NCBI RefSeq assembly: GCF_020535545.1
Contig: NZ_CP084753.1
Location: 682,001-746,000, forward strand
Length of the DNA stretch: 64,000 nucleotides
From: Roseateles sp. XES5
Lineage (GTDB): Bacteria > Pseudomonadota > Alphaproteobacteria > Rhizobiales > Rhizobiaceae
Direction: 5' to 3'
Of the stretch, positions 26,069-35,897 are shown piece by piece (within the stretch, counting starts at the first letter, position 1; each line of letters starts with the position of its first letter). Made by a program: the position numbers and the translations under genes. Under the pieces are notes generated by a model. That model ran no database searches. It saw only the letters and a list, made by a program, of their open reading frames with translations, and was not told where the DNA came from.

Positions 26069-27199
26069 GTGCAAATCGACGCGACCGTTTCAGCACGCAT
26101 CAACATGATGCGCATCGTGCTGATCTCGGGGATCATCTTCGTGCATGTTCCCTATGACCCGGCAACGAGCCCCTATGCGGGCACGTTCGGCGGTCTCGAC
26201 TGGATGCGGGTATTTCTCGCCGACAGTCTCTTTCGCATCGGCGTTCCCTGCCTCAGCGCGATCTCCGGCTACCTGCTCTTCCACCGCGGCCTCGACGCCT
26301 TCGATTACCGAAAGACGCTTCGAACCAAGGCCTCGACGATCCTCCTGCCGTTCCTTCTCTGGAACCTGGCCTTCCTTGCCTTCGTCTATCTCGCCCAGTC
26401 GCGCGGCATCGGCTTCGGCTATCTGCCCGACGTCGTGAACGCCACGCCACGCGCGCTGATGAATCTCAGCCTTGCGCTCGAGACCTGGCCGATCAACATC
26501 CCGCTCTATTTCCTGCGCGACCTGATCGTCTGCCTCATCCTGTCGCCGCTCATCGCGCTTGCCGTGCTGCGCTATCCGCGCACCACGCTCGCCTTGATGC
26601 TGGCCTATGCGGTGCTGCCGGTGCCAAACGGCATCTTCCTGAAGAAATCCATCCTGTTCGGCTTCAGCTTCGGCGTGACGATGGCCCTCCACCGCATCGA
26701 CATCAGCCGTATCGACCGTTTCGCCCTGCCGGTGACGCTGGCCGTCCTTGGGGTCGCAGTGTTGCTGTCCGTCGCGCTTTACGCCTTCGGCCCGGAATTT
26801 CCCGTCTGGCTCGACATGCTGCGCGCCCTTGCAGCCATGTCCGGCATCTTCGGCGCCTGGGCGCTGTCGGCGCTGCTCATCCGCACCGGTGCCGGCCAGG
26901 CGCTGGCGCGGCTCGGCGGACTCAGCTTCTGGATCTTCTGCGGCCACTACCCGCTGCTGATTCTCTTCTGGATGGTCTGGAATCGGCTCGGCATCGCCCA
27001 TTACCCGCTGTTCTACGCAGCAAGCCCGGTTCTTGCGCTCGCCATTCTCGTTTCCACGCACGCGCTCGCCCGACGCTTTGCGCCCGCCCTGCACGCGCCC
27101 CTCACCGGTCGTCGCATGGGCGGCCCCAGACGAACCGTCGCCGAGCGCCAACAGCGCCCGCCGATGAAGCCCACCGGGTCCATCGCTCAAAGGAGGTGA
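26069..27199 (+). CDS. exoH: Acyltransferase 3 family protein, ExoH-like succinyltransferase
   Basis: This 376-residue integral membrane acyltransferase is expected to succinylate succinoglycan, the decoration that S. meliloti needs for infection-thread entry and for cleavage by ExoK. The family start RINMMRIVLISGIIFVHVP with the catalytic-type histidine (about residue 26) is clear, followed by about ten membrane helices and LSFWIFCGHYPLLI near the C-terminus. The start is GTG 26069, with AAGGGGTGA upstream. It is the first gene of the rightward operon; its stop is one base from the exoK ATG, inside the exoK ribosome site region. Confidence 0.9.
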   Translation: MQIDATVSARINMMRIVLISGIIFVHVPYDPATSPYAGTFGGLDWMRVFLADSLFRIGVPCLSAISGYLLFHRGLDAFDYRKTLRTKASTILLPFLLWNLAFLAFVYLAQSRGIGFGYLPDVVNATPRALMNLSLALETWPINIPLYFLRDLIVCLILSPLIALAVLRYPRTTLALMLAYAVLPVPNGIFLKKSILFGFSFGVTMALHRIDISRIDRFALPVTLAVLGVAVLLSVALYAFGPEFPVWLDMLRALAAMSGIFGAWALSALLIRTGAGQALARLGGLSFWIFCGHYPLLILFWMVWNRLGIAHYPLFYAASPVLALAILVSTHALARRFAPALHAPLTGRRMGGPRRTVAERQQRPPMKPTGSIAQRR

Positions 27200-27200
27200 C

Positions 27201-27986
27201 ATGACCGCTCCCCCGAACACCATCACGAAAACAGCCACCTTTCTTGCGGCCCTTGCCATCGCAAGCCCCCTCGCCGCGCAGGACGGCGCGAACGGCGCGT
27301 CCTTCGTCGAAGAATTCGATGGGCTCGACACCGCCCGCTGGTACGTTTCCGACGGCTGGAACAACGGAGCGCACCAGAACTGCACCTGGTCCAAGGACGC
27401 GGCGACGGTGGAGGGCGGCAAACTCTCTCTCACCTTCGACGCCAGGTCGACCGGCGAGCGCCAATATGCCTGCGGCGAGGTGCAGACCCGCAAGCGCTAC
27501 GGCTACGGCACCTATGAAGTGCGCATGAAATCGGCGACAGGCCCCGGGCTCAACTCGGCCTTCTTCAGCTATATCGGCCCTACCGACAAGAAACCGCATG
27601 ACGAGATCGACTTCGAGGTTCTCGGCAAGGACACGTCCCGTGTCCAGGTCAACCAGTACATCGCCGGCAAGGGCGGCAACGAGAACCTGGTTCCCGTTCC
27701 CGGCGGTGCCGACAGCGGCTTCAACGATTATGCCTTCGTCTGGCAGAAACATCGCCTCGCCTACTACGTGAACGGCACGCTGGTGCATGAGGTGACGGAT
27801 GCCGCAAAGCTCCCCACCCATGCGCAGAAAATATTCCTGTCGCTCTGGGGCACGGACACGCTGTCCGACTGGATGGGCCGCTTCGCCTTTGCCGGACCCG
27901 CGCGCATGGACGTGGAACGCATCGCCTTCACCGCCGAAGGCGAGCCCTGCCAGTTCGACGGCTCCGTCGCCTGCCTGGTGAACTGA
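27201..27986 (+). CDS. exoK: Secreted endo-beta-glycanase ExoK (GH16)
   Basis: This 261-residue secreted GH16 glycanase cuts nascent succinoglycan to lower-molecular-weight forms. A signal peptide of about 26 residues ends LAAQ-DG. The catalytic motif DEIDFE (134-139) supplies the nucleophile Glu 135 and acid/base Glu 139, and GYGTYEVRMKSATGPGLNSAFF is the usual GH16 strand. A perfect AAGGAGGTGA ribosome site overlaps the end of exoH. In S. meliloti it acts on extending chains together with ExsH; no exsH is in this window. Confidence 0.95.
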   Translation: MTAPPNTITKTATFLAALAIASPLAAQDGANGASFVEEFDGLDTARWYVSDGWNNGAHQNCTWSKDAATVEGGKLSLTFDARSTGERQYACGEVQTRKRYGYGTYEVRMKSATGPGLNSAFFSYIGPTDKKPHDEIDFEVLGKDTSRVQVNQYIAGKGGNENLVPVPGGADSGFNDYAFVWQKHRLAYYVNGTLVHEVTDAAKLPTHAQKIFLSLWGTDTLSDWMGRFAFAGPARMDVERIAFTAEGEPCQFDGSVACLVN

Positions 27987-27997
27987 CGGTGGCGACG

Positions 27998-29203
27998 ATG
28001 TTGCAGGTTCTCTACCTCGTCCACGACCTTTCCGACCCCGCCGTGCGCCGACGGGTGCTGATGCTGCAGGCGGGCGGTGCCTCGGTGACGCTCGCCGGCT
28101 TTCGCCGCGGCGAGAACCGGCTTGCCGCAATCGAGGGCATCACACCCATGGACCTCGGCGTGACCGGGGATGCCCGCTTCGCCCAGCGCCTCGTCGCCGT
28201 AGCAACCGCGGCGATGACTTTGCCGCGCAAGCTTGCCGGCACTTCGAAGCCGGACGTCATTCTCGCCCGCAATCTCGAGATGCTTGCCGTTGCCGGGCGC
28301 GCTTCCGCCTGCTTCGGCGCCGTTCCCATCGCCTATGAATGCCTCGACATCCATCGCCTGCTGCTGCGGGACGACATGGTCGGCCGGGCTATCCGGGGCG
28401 CGGAACGCCGCTTCGGTCGCAAGGCGAACCTCATCGTCACCAGTTCTCCCGCCTTCGTGACGCACTATTTCAAGCCGCTGTCCGGCATCCGGGCCCCTGT
28501 CCACCTTCTGGAGAACCAGGTGCTGGAACTGGATGGCCATGCGACGGGCCTGCCCGCACGCACGCGCCCGGCGGGAAAACCCTGGCGCATTGGCTGGTTC
28601 GGCGCGATCCGCTGCCGCAAGTCGCTCGACCTCCTTTCCGCCTTCACCCGGCGGATGGAGGGGCGCTTTGAGGTGGTGCTGCGCGGAAGGCCGGCTTACT
28701 CCGAATTCGACGATTTCGACGGCCGCATCGCCCGCGAGCCCCATATCCGCTTCGAAGGCGCCTATCGCAATCCGGAAGACCTCTCCGCCATCTATGGCGA
28801 CGTCGACCTCGCCTGGGCCATCGATTTCTTCGAGGAAGGGCAGAACTCGCTCTGGCTGCTGCCGAACCGCCTCTACGAGGGTTGCCGGCACGGCGCGCTG
28901 CCCATCGTGCTGGATGGAACCGAGACGGCAAGGCTCGCCCGCGAACGCGGCATCGGCATCGCGCTCGCCAACGATCGGCTTGAATCGCTCGTCAATCGCT
29001 TCGCCGATTTCGACGGCGATACCTACGGGGCACTCTATGCCAATCTCGTCAAGCTCGGCACGCGGCCATGGATCCTCGACCGCGCCGACTGCGCCGCCTT
29101 CGTCCAGCGCCTGGCCGCCCTGCGCCAGCCGGTCGGACAAACAACGACGCTCACTCCTCTTCCCTCCCTGATAGCAAACAAGGTGGATTGCCATGACCGT
29201 TGA
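27998..29203 (+). CDS. exoL: Glycosyltransferase ExoL
   Basis: This protein of about 401 residues is a GT4/GT-B-like glycosyltransferase assigned to the third sugar, a beta-1,4 glucose, of the succinoglycan unit by family and synteny. It starts MLQVLYLVHDLSDPAVRRRV and shows a GT-B-like C-terminal domain (KPWRIGWFGAIRCRKSLDLL, then LPNRLYEGCRHGALPIV). The start may be GTG 27989 (three residues longer) or ATG 27998; the latter is chosen for codon type, though neither has a strong ribosome site. It overlaps exoA by 11 bases. Confidence 0.88.
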   Translation: MLQVLYLVHDLSDPAVRRRVLMLQAGGASVTLAGFRRGENRLAAIEGITPMDLGVTGDARFAQRLVAVATAAMTLPRKLAGTSKPDVILARNLEMLAVAGRASACFGAVPIAYECLDIHRLLLRDDMVGRAIRGAERRFGRKANLIVTSSPAFVTHYFKPLSGIRAPVHLLENQVLELDGHATGLPARTRPAGKPWRIGWFGAIRCRKSLDLLSAFTRRMEGRFEVVLRGRPAYSEFDDFDGRIAREPHIRFEGAYRNPEDLSAIYGDVDLAWAIDFFEEGQNSLWLLPNRLYEGCRHGALPIVLDGTETARLARERGIGIALANDRLESLVNRFADFDGDTYGALYANLVKLGTRPWILDRADCAAFVQRLAALRQPVGQTTTLTPLPSLIANKVDCHDR

Positions 29204-30191
29204 CGCTGCAGCATCCGTGCGGTGCCTGATCGTGATTCCATGCCTCAACGAGGCACGATACCTGGAACCGCTGGTCCATCATCTCGAGCCGGCGCTTTCC
29301 GACCTCAACGCCACCCTCGTCGTCGTCGACGGTGGCAGCACCGACGGCACGCAGGACATTGCCCTGCGCCTTTCCGAGACCGTGCCCAACATGCATGTGC
29401 TCGAAAATCCCAAGCGTATCCAGAGTGCCGCGATCAACCTTGCCGTCGCCACCTTCGGCGTCGAGCACGACTATCTCATCCGCATCGATGCACACGGTAC
29501 CTATCCGGACGACTATTGCCGCGTGCTAGTGGAGGATGCGCTGGAGACCGGAGCGGATTCCGTCGTCGTCGCCATGCAGACCGTCGGCTTTGGCACCTTC
29601 CAGAAGGCGACCGCCGTCGCGCAGAATTCCGTGCTCGGCAATGGCGGCGCCAAGCACCGTGCCGGCGCGGAAAGCCACTGGGCGGACCACGGCCACCACG
29701 CGCTGATGCGCATATCCGCCTTCCGCGCCGTCGGCGGCTATGACGAGACCTTCACCGCCAACGAGGACGCCGAATACGACTACCGACTCCATCAGGCCGG
29801 TTATCGCGTCTGGATGACCGCGCGCACCAGCATGGTCTACTATCCCCGCGCCAGCGCCCTGCCGCTCTTCAAGCAGTATTTCGGCTACGGCCGCGGCCGG
29901 GCACGCAACTTCCTCAAGCATCGTTCCCGCCCGAGCCTGCGCCAGCTCCTGCCGCTGATGGTCGCTCCCGTCGCCGTCGGCGCGTTCCTTGCGGCGATCA
30001 CCTGGATCGCGGCCGTGCCCTTCGTGCTCTGGGCCGCCGCCTGCATGGGCTATGGCGCGTGGATGGCGCTCGGCCAGCGCAATCCCTACGGCCCGCTTGC
30101 CGCCGTTTCCGCCATGATCATGCATTTCGCCTGGTCCGCCGGCTTCTGGCGCGAAGTGCTCGATCTGCGCCAGCGGAGGGCTTTTGCATGA
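29193..30191 (+). CDS. exoA: Succinoglycan glucosyltransferase ExoA (GT2)
   Basis: This 332-residue membrane-anchored GT2 enzyme adds the first glucose, beta-1,3-linked, to the lipid-linked galactose. Motifs are CLIVIPCLNEARYLEPLV, VVVDGGSTDGT (43-53), RIDAHGTYPDDY with the DAH metal site (99-101) and NEDAEYDYRLHQAGY. Two or three hydrophobic helices at about 250-315 anchor the C-terminus. It begins inside exoL and ends in an ATGA overlap with exoM, so the three are coupled. Confidence 0.93.
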   Translation: MTVDAAASVRCLIVIPCLNEARYLEPLVHHLEPALSDLNATLVVVDGGSTDGTQDIALRLSETVPNMHVLENPKRIQSAAINLAVATFGVEHDYLIRIDAHGTYPDDYCRVLVEDALETGADSVVVAMQTVGFGTFQKATAVAQNSVLGNGGAKHRAGAESHWADHGHHALMRISAFRAVGGYDETFTANEDAEYDYRLHQAGYRVWMTARTSMVYYPRASALPLFKQYFGYGRGRARNFLKHRSRPSLRQLLPLMVAPVAVGAFLAAITWIAAVPFVLWAAACMGYGAWMALGQRNPYGPLAAVSAMIMHFAWSAGFWREVLDLRQRRAFA

Positions 30192-31111
30192 CGGCTCCGC
30201 TTCGCGTCGACATCGCCATCTGCACCTTTCGCCGCCCGGCGCTCAGTGAAACGCTCGCCTCGCTCTCGAAGCTGATCGTTCCGGCCGGGGTGCGCCTTGG
30301 CGTCATCGTCGCCGACAACGACGTCGAGCCGAGCGCCCGTGCCCGCGTCGAGGCGGCCATGCCGAAACTGCCGACGGAGATCGCCTATGTGCATTGCCCG
30401 GCCGGCAATATCTCCATCGCCCGCAATGCCTGCCTCGATCATACGAATGCCGATTTCATCGCCTTCGTCGATGACGACGAGACGGTCGAGCCGCTCTGGC
30501 TGGATCGTCTGCTTGCAACGGCGGAAAGAAGCCGCGCCGACGTTGTGCTCGGCCCGGTGCGTGCGCTCTATGCGCCCGGCGCGCCCGACTGGATGCGCGG
30601 CGGCGACTTCCACGCCACGCGCCCCGTCTGGGTGAACGGCGAGATCCGCACCGGCTATACCTGCAACGTGCTGATGCGCATCGCCGCCCCGCCGATCGAT
30701 GGGCGACGCTTCGACCTTGCGCTCGGAAAGAGCGGCGGCGAAGACACCGCCTTCTTCAGCGCCGTGCACGCCGCCGGCGGCCGCATCGCCTTCGCGGAGG
30801 ATGCCTGGGTAGAGGAGCCGGTTCCGGCCGCGCGCGCCCGCTTCTCCTGGCTGGCGCAACGCCGGCTGCGCATGGGGCAGACGCATGGCCGGATTCTCGC
30901 CCAAAGGCAGAAGGGGCGGGGCCGGCTGAGCGCAGCCGCGCTTGCCGCAGGCAAATGCGCCGCCTGCCTTGCCGGCGCTGCCGTCTTCGTCTTTTCCCCG
31001 ATGCGCCGCAACCGCCTCCTGCTGCGCGGCCTCCTCCATGCCGGCGCGGTCGGCGGGCTCTTCGGGGCGCCCGCCATCGAACCCTATGGCAAGCTGGAGA
31101 CGGTGCGATGA
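30188..31111 (+). CDS. exoM: Succinoglycan glucosyltransferase ExoM (GT2)
   Basis: This 307-residue GT2 enzyme is predicted to add the fourth sugar, a beta-1,4 glucose. It has VDIAICTFRRPALSETL, NISIARNACLD, FVDDDE (93-98) and GGEDTAFF, the last being the catalytic ED pair. The C-terminal part has a hydrophobic stretch (about 253-270) that may lie against the membrane. It is joined to exoA and to exoO by ATGA overlaps, as expected for enzymes that act in sequence. Confidence 0.92.
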   Translation: MTAPLRVDIAICTFRRPALSETLASLSKLIVPAGVRLGVIVADNDVEPSARARVEAAMPKLPTEIAYVHCPAGNISIARNACLDHTNADFIAFVDDDETVEPLWLDRLLATAERSRADVVLGPVRALYAPGAPDWMRGGDFHATRPVWVNGEIRTGYTCNVLMRIAAPPIDGRRFDLALGKSGGEDTAFFSAVHAAGGRIAFAEDAWVEEPVPAARARFSWLAQRRLRMGQTHGRILAQRQKGRGRLSAAALAAGKCAACLAGAAVFVFSPMRRNRLLLRGLLHAGAVGGLFGAPAIEPYGKLETVR

Positions 31112-32088
31112 GCGCGCCCGACGTCAGCGTCGTGATCGCCGCATACAATGCGGCCGACACCATCCAGTGCGCCATCGGCAGCGCGCTGGCACAGGACGGC
31201 GTGAGCGTGGAGGTGATCGTCGCCGACGATCGCTCGACCGACGCGACGCGCGCAGCCGTTGCCGCGCTTGGCGCGCCGGCCGTGCGGCTCGTTGCGCTCG
31301 ACAGCAACAAAGGCCCCGGCGGCGCGCGCAATGCCGGCTTCGCCGCGGTGCGCGGCCGCTGGATCGCCGTGCTCGATTCCGACGACACCATGCGGCCGAA
31401 CCGCCTTTACCGCCTGATCGCCGCCGCCGAAAGGCAGAACGCGGCCATCGCGGTCGACAATCTCGACGTGCTGCACGGTGACGGCCGAATAGAGCCGATG
31501 TTTCCCACCACACGTCTTGCGGCCATGCCGCATATGGCGCTGCCCACCTTCATCGAGTCGAACCGGATTTTCCGCGGCACGCACAATTTCGGCTACATGA
31601 AACCGATCTTCCGCCGCGCCTTCCTCGAAGACAACGATCTCGCCTATGACGAAGGCCTCAGGATCGGCGAGGACTATCTGCTGCTCGCCGCAGCCCTTGC
31701 CGCGGGTGGGCGCTGCGCCATCGTCCCGGAGGCCGGTTATCTCTACCATATCCGCGAGGGTTCGATTTCCCGCGTGCTGCGTCTCGATCATGTGGAGGCG
31801 ATGCTGGCGGGAGACCAGCGCTTCCTCGCCCGCTTTCCGCTGGAAGGGCATGCCGCGCGCGCGCAACGCCGCCGCACGCGCAGCCTTCGGGAAGCGCACG
31901 CATTCCTCGCCCTCGTCCATCATCTCAAGAACCGTTCGCTCGGGTCTGCCCTCAGGGCGGCGCTCGGCGATCCCGTCGCGCTCCGGCATCTTTCCATGCC
32001 GATCGCAGCCCGATGGCGCCGCCTGACGGCACCGCCGGCTTCCCATGCGGCGGCCGCACCCGGCCAGCCGTTCAAGAACAAAGGATAA
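31108..32088 (+). CDS. exoO: Succinoglycan glucosyltransferase ExoO (GT2)
   Basis: This 326-residue GT2 enzyme is predicted to add the first beta-1,6 glucose that starts the side chain. Motifs: [28 protein letters not shown] (38-47), [17 protein letters not shown] (89-93) and GEDYLLL. It is similar in outline to exoU, which carries out a comparable beta-1,6 step. Its ATG overlaps the exoM stop; exoN follows 4 bases after its stop. Confidence 0.92.
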   Translation: MSAPDVSVVIAAYNAADTIQCAIGSALAQDGVSVEVIVADDRSTDATRAAVAALGAPAVRLVALDSNKGPGGARNAGFAAVRGRWIAVLDSDDTMRPNRLYRLIAAAERQNAAIAVDNLDVLHGDGRIEPMFPTTRLAAMPHMALPTFIESNRIFRGTHNFGYMKPIFRRAFLEDNDLAYDEGLRIGEDYLLLAAALAAGGRCAIVPEAGYLYHIREGSISRVLRLDHVEAMLAGDQRFLARFPLEGHAARAQRRRTRSLREAHAFLALVHHLKNRSLGSALRAALGDPVALRHLSMPIAARWRRLTAPPASHAAAAPGQPFKNKG

Positions 32089-32092
32089 TTCC

Positions 32093-32998
32093 ATGGTGCG
32101 AACCAAGACCGTCCGCAAGGCCATCATCCCCGTCGCCGGCAACGGAACCCGCTTCCTGCCGGCCACCAAGGCCATGCCCAAGGAGATGCTGACCATCGTC
32201 GATCGCCCGGTCGTACAATATGCCCTCGACGAGGCGCGCGAGGCCGGCATCGAACATGTCGTCTTCGTCACCAGCCGCAACAAGCAGGTCATCGAGGACC
32301 ATTTCGACGACACGCCGGAACTCATCTCCTCGCTGGAAAAATCCGGCAAGGACGACAAGGTCAGCGAACTCGGCCGGCTGCTTCCGGCCGCGGGCTCGGT
32401 GAGCTTCACGCGCCAGCAGGCCCCGCTCGGCCTCGGCCATGCCGTCTGGTGCGCGCGCGACGTCATCGGTGACGAACCCTTCGCACTTCTGCTGCCCGAC
32501 ATGGTTTCCTTCGGCCCGCGCGGCTGCATGGCCGGCCTGATGGAGCTTTACGACGAGGTCGGCGGCAACGTGGTCGGCGTCGAACAATGCGCGCCGGAGG
32601 AAACCGCGCAATATGGCATCGTCGGCAAGGGCGCGGCCGTGCGCCATGGTTTCGCCGTTACCCACATGGTGGAAAAGCCGCGGGCCGGCGAAGCGCCGTC
32701 CAACCTCTTTCTCAACGGCCGCTACATTCTCCAGCCTGAGGTCTTCGGGCACCTTGCGCGCCAGCAGCGCGGCGCGGGCAACGAGATCCAGCTCACCGAC
32801 AGCATGCTGAAGCTCTCGCAAACCCAGTCCTTCCACGCCCATCCCTATGAAGGACGGACCTACGACTGCGGCTCCAAGCACGGCTTCATCGAGGCCAATG
32901 TCGCCTTCGCCCTTGCCCGCCCGGATCTCGGCGACGCGCTCTACCCGTCCCTGCGCGACATGGTGTTGTCGCACGAGGGCCGGATTCGCGCGGCATAA
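32093..32998 (+). CDS. exoN: UTP-glucose-1-phosphate uridylyltransferase ExoN
   Basis: This 301-residue enzyme makes UDP-glucose from UTP and glucose-1-phosphate, the sugar donor for the ExoA/L/M/O/U/W steps. The nucleotide-binding signature [11 protein letters not shown] (16-26) and [14 protein letters not shown] follow, with LPDMVSFG and the C-terminal [13 protein letters not shown] as in GalU/ExoN proteins. The ATG has AAGGA upstream. A hairpin after its stop separates it from exoP. A housekeeping galU probably exists elsewhere. Confidence 0.95.
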   Translation: MVRTKTVRKAIIPVAGNGTRFLPATKAMPKEMLTIVDRPVVQYALDEAREAGIEHVVFVTSRNKQVIEDHFDDTPELISSLEKSGKDDKVSELGRLLPAAGSVSFTRQQAPLGLGHAVWCARDVIGDEPFALLLPDMVSFGPRGCMAGLMELYDEVGGNVVGVEQCAPEETAQYGIVGKGAAVRHGFAVTHMVEKPRAGEAPSNLFLNGRYILQPEVFGHLARQQRGAGNEIQLTDSMLKLSQTQSFHAHPYEGRTYDCGSKHGFIEANVAFALARPDLGDALYPSLRDMVLSHEGRIRAA

Positions 32999-33008
32999 TC
33001 CCCTGGCT

Positions 33009-33037
33009 CCGGGCCGGTTCAGGCCCGGGGCCATTTT
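33009..33037 (+). terminator. GC-rich hairpin between exoN and exoP
   Basis: Perfect 7-base arms CCGGGCC and GGCCCGG (33009-33015, 33022-33028) surround GGTTCA and are followed by GGCCATTTT. It stands 11 bases after the exoN stop and could partly terminate the long operon, lowering exoP transcript relative to the sugar-transfer enzymes. Confidence 0.6.
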
Positions 33038-33082
33038 GGGGAGGAGCAGTTTCCATCGCGCCGAAAGGCAGAACGGAGCCCC

Positions 33083-35428
33083 ATGCATCAACGCACCGTA
33101 CCGCACAGCAGTGTCCTGCGACGGGAACCGGAACCGTCCGATTCCTTCATCGATCTCAACCGCCTGCTGGCGATCCTCGTCCGCCGCGCCCGGCTGATCG
33201 GGCTTTCCGTCGCCGTCGCCGTCGCGCTCGCCGCCGCCTATCTCGTGTTCGCGACGCCGGTCTATACGTCGCAGACGCAGATCCTGCTCGACGAGGAGCT
33301 TTCCCGCTATGCGGAGGAGAGCGAACCTTCGCCGCAAAGCAGCCAGCAGATCGACATGCGCATTTCGAGCGCCGCCGAGATCCTGAAATCCGGCCGGCTG
33401 GCGCAGCGCGTCGTCGACGACCTGAAGCTTGCCGACAACACGGCCATTCTCGATCCGCCGCAATCGCCCGTCGCGATCCTCAAGGGGTGGGTGAAAAACC
33501 TGACGTCTTCCACTGCTCCGCAAGCGACGGAGGAAACGCTGGCCAAGGGGCGTCGCGAGAAGGCCGCCGCCCTGTTGCAGCAATCCCTGACGGTGGAGCG
33601 CGCCGGCCGCAGCGCCGTGCTCGCCGTCTCCTTCCGCTCGACCGATCCGCAACTCGCCGCCGCCGTCACCCGGCGTTATGCGGAGGCCTTCTTCGAGGAT
33701 CAGCTCAGCGCCAATTTCACGGCGACGGAGCAGGCGTCGACCTGGCTGCAGGAGCGCCTGACCGACATCCAGGCTCGCGCGCAGGAAGCCGCACTGGAGG
33801 TGGAGCGCTATCGCGACGAAAACGGCCTCACCACGGCGCGCGGCGAACTGATGTCGGAACAGCAGCTTGCCGATCTCAACAGCCAGCTCATCCTCGCCCA
33901 GGCCGACGCCGCCAGCACCTCGGCGCGCTACGCCCAGTTCAAGGCCATTGTCGAGCAGGGGCCGGACAAGGCGGTCGAAAATGCCTCCATCCCCACGCAG
34001 CAGACCGGCGGCTCCGTGCTGCAGGACCTGCGCGAGCGCTACAATTCCGTCGTCAAGCGCGCGCAGGACATCGCGCAGAATTTTGGTGCCGACCATCCGC
34101 AGGCCGCAGCGCTTCGGGCGGAGAAGGACGTTCTCGCCGGTCAGATCTACCGGGAGCTCCAGCAGCTGACCGCAAGCTACCGCAACGAATACGAGGTCGC
34201 CCGCTCGCGCGAAGTGTCCCTGCGCGAAAACATCGACAAGGTCGCCGGCAGCAACGCCGCGGCGAACCGCTCCTCGGTGCGCCTGCGCGAACTCGAACAG
34301 AAGGCGACGGCCCTCAAGGCGCTTTCGGAATCCTATCTGAGCCGCTTCGAGCAGGCATCGCAGAAACAATCCTTCCCCATCGCCAAGGCGCGGGTGATCT
34401 CCGATGCCGGCGTGCCGACCTCGCCGTCGAGCCCGCGCAAGACGCTGGTGCTCGCCCTGTCGCTGGTGCTCGGCCTCATGGCCGGCGGCGCGCTGACCTT
34501 CGTGCAGGAACTGCGCGAGCGTGCCTTCCGGCTGGAAAGCGACGTGCGCGCGGCGCTCGGCCTCAAGCCGCTCGGCTATCTGCCACTCATCGGCGGCGAA
34601 CGGAAACGCAAGCCCACGATGATCGGCGCGAAGGCGCTGAAGGCGGAGCCTGACCCTGCCGACGGCGAGGACGTCGTTCCGCTTGAACGCATGACGCGGG
34701 TCGTGCTGGACGCCCCCCGATCCGTCTTCGCCGAAACCCTGCGCAACGCAAAACTCGCTGGCGACGTCATGCTGCAGGGCCGCCAGAGCCGCGTGATCGG
34801 CGTCACCTCGGCCCTGCCCGGCGAAGGCAAGTCCACGGTTGCGACCAACTTCGCCGCGCTGCTTGCCGTCAGCGGCAGAAAGACGCTGCTGATCGACGGC
34901 GACGTGCGCAAGCCCGCTCTCGCCACCATGATGAAACCGTTGCCGCAGGTGGGGCTCATCGAGGCGCTTACCGGAGAGATCCCCTGGAACCAGGCGATCA
35001 AGACCGACCGCCAGTCCCAGCTCTCCATCCTGCCCATCGCTGCCCGCGCGGAGACCGGCCGCGCCCGCCATGCGAGCGATCTTGTCTCCTCCCCCGCCAT
35101 GCGCCAGCTCATCGACGAAGCCCGTCAGGCCTTCGACTATATCGTCGTCGACCTCCCGCCCCTCGGCCCCGTCATCGATGCCAAGGCTTTCGAGCCGATG
35201 GCCGATGGTTTCCTGTTCGTGGTGGAATGGGGCAAGACGCCTGCGAAGCTGGTGCGCGATCTCCTTGCGGCAGAGAGCCGGATCGAAGCAAAGACCCTCG
35301 GCGTCGTGCTCAACAAGACGGACATGGGCACCCTGCCCCGCTACAGCGATGCGGGTGCCGCCGAGAAATATCGGGACCTCTACGACCAGTACTACATCGA
35401 TCCGGCGCGCGAGGCCGCGCGTTCGTAG
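33083..35428 (+). CDS. exoP: Succinoglycan chain-length protein and tyrosine autokinase ExoP
   Basis: This 781-residue inner-membrane protein combines a Wzz-type chain-length domain with a cytoplasmic BY-kinase and controls polymer length and export together with ExoQ, ExoF and ExoT. Two membrane helices (about residues 36-57 and 453-474) enclose a periplasmic coiled-coil region. The kinase has Walker A ALPGEGKST (about 576-584), Walker A' LLIDGDVRKP (about 603-612) and Walker B YIVVDLPPLG (about 686-695). The C-terminus has several tyrosines (KYRDLYDQYY), candidate autophosphorylation sites. GGAGCCCC precedes the ATG. It ends the exo cluster here. Confidence 0.95.
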   Translation: MHQRTVPHSSVLRREPEPSDSFIDLNRLLAILVRRARLIGLSVAVAVALAAAYLVFATPVYTSQTQILLDEELSRYAEESEPSPQSSQQIDMRISSAAEILKSGRLAQRVVDDLKLADNTAILDPPQSPVAILKGWVKNLTSSTAPQATEETLAKGRREKAAALLQQSLTVERAGRSAVLAVSFRSTDPQLAAAVTRRYAEAFFEDQLSANFTATEQASTWLQERLTDIQARAQEAALEVERYRDENGLTTARGELMSEQQLADLNSQLILAQADAASTSARYAQFKAIVEQGPDKAVENASIPTQQTGGSVLQDLRERYNSVVKRAQDIAQNFGADHPQAAALRAEKDVLAGQIYRELQQLTASYRNEYEVARSREVSLRENIDKVAGSNAAANRSSVRLRELEQKATALKALSESYLSRFEQASQKQSFPIAKARVISDAGVPTSPSSPRKTLVLALSLVLGLMAGGALTFVQELRERAFRLESDVRAALGLKPLGYLPLIGGERKRKPTMIGAKALKAEPDPADGEDVVPLERMTRVVLDAPRSVFAETLRNAKLAGDVMLQGRQSRVIGVTSALPGEGKSTVATNFAALLAVSGRKTLLIDGDVRKPALATMMKPLPQVGLIEALTGEIPWNQAIKTDRQSQLSILPIAARAETGRARHASDLVSSPAMRQLIDEARQAFDYIVVDLPPLGPVIDAKAFEPMADGFLFVVEWGKTPAKLVRDLLAAESRIEAKTLGVVLNKTDMGTLPRYSDAGAAEKYRDLYDQYYIDPAREAARS

Positions 35429-35556
35429 GGCATGCACACAAGAGCGAGGCGGCGTAAATGCCGCCCGCTCGGCCTCCTCAAAAAATCTTTCGCGTCGCGA
35501 TCCGTTTGCCGGTGGCGGATCGTCCTTGGCCTATCCGAACCCGAAGGAGACATGCC

Positions 35557-35862
35557 ATGTCCGACGAAACCGTCACCCTGATCAACGTCCTGCGGGCAAA
35601 GCCCGGAAAGCAGGACGCGCTGATCGCACTCCTGAAAGAGAACATGGACACGGTGGTCCGCACCCTGCGCGGCTGGAAGGAAACGCGGCTGATCGCGGCG
35701 GAAGACGGAACGGGCGTCGTCATCTGCTCGGAATGGGAGACGCCCGCAGCAGTTGAAGCGATGCGCAGCGATCCGGGCATGAAAGCCTGCTTCCCGAAGA
35801 TCGCCGAACTGGCAAGCCTCGACTCCTTTCAGGGCAGGATGGCGGCGAGCGCCGCCCGATAG
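35557..35862 (+). CDS. Antibiotic biosynthesis monooxygenase (ABM) domain protein
   Basis: This 101-residue protein has the ABM-type dimeric alpha/beta barrel look: VTLINVLRAKPGKQDALIALL, then a helix with NMDTVVRTLRGWKETRLI, then VVICSEWETPAAVEAM. Such proteins act as cofactor-free oxygenases or as small-molecule binding partners. ATG 35557 is well supported by AAGGAGA at good spacing; the frame is open upstream to 35458. It is followed after 35 bases by an EthD protein and then a sigma factor, all on the plus strand, so the three probably form a small stress operon. Confidence 0.8.
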   Translation: MSDETVTLINVLRAKPGKQDALIALLKENMDTVVRTLRGWKETRLIAAEDGTGVVICSEWETPAAVEAMRSDPGMKACFPKIAELASLDSFQGRMAASAAR

Positions 35863-35897
35863 GCATCGTTTGCCATGCACCCCAAAGGAGAACCACC

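Noticed and set aside
32072..35437. A 1121-codon open frame antisense to exoN and exoP
   Set aside because: It is a by-product of the high GC codon bias of the plus-strand genes; the translation is rich in Arg, Gly and His without any domain, and the opposite strand encodes clear ExoN and ExoP proteins.
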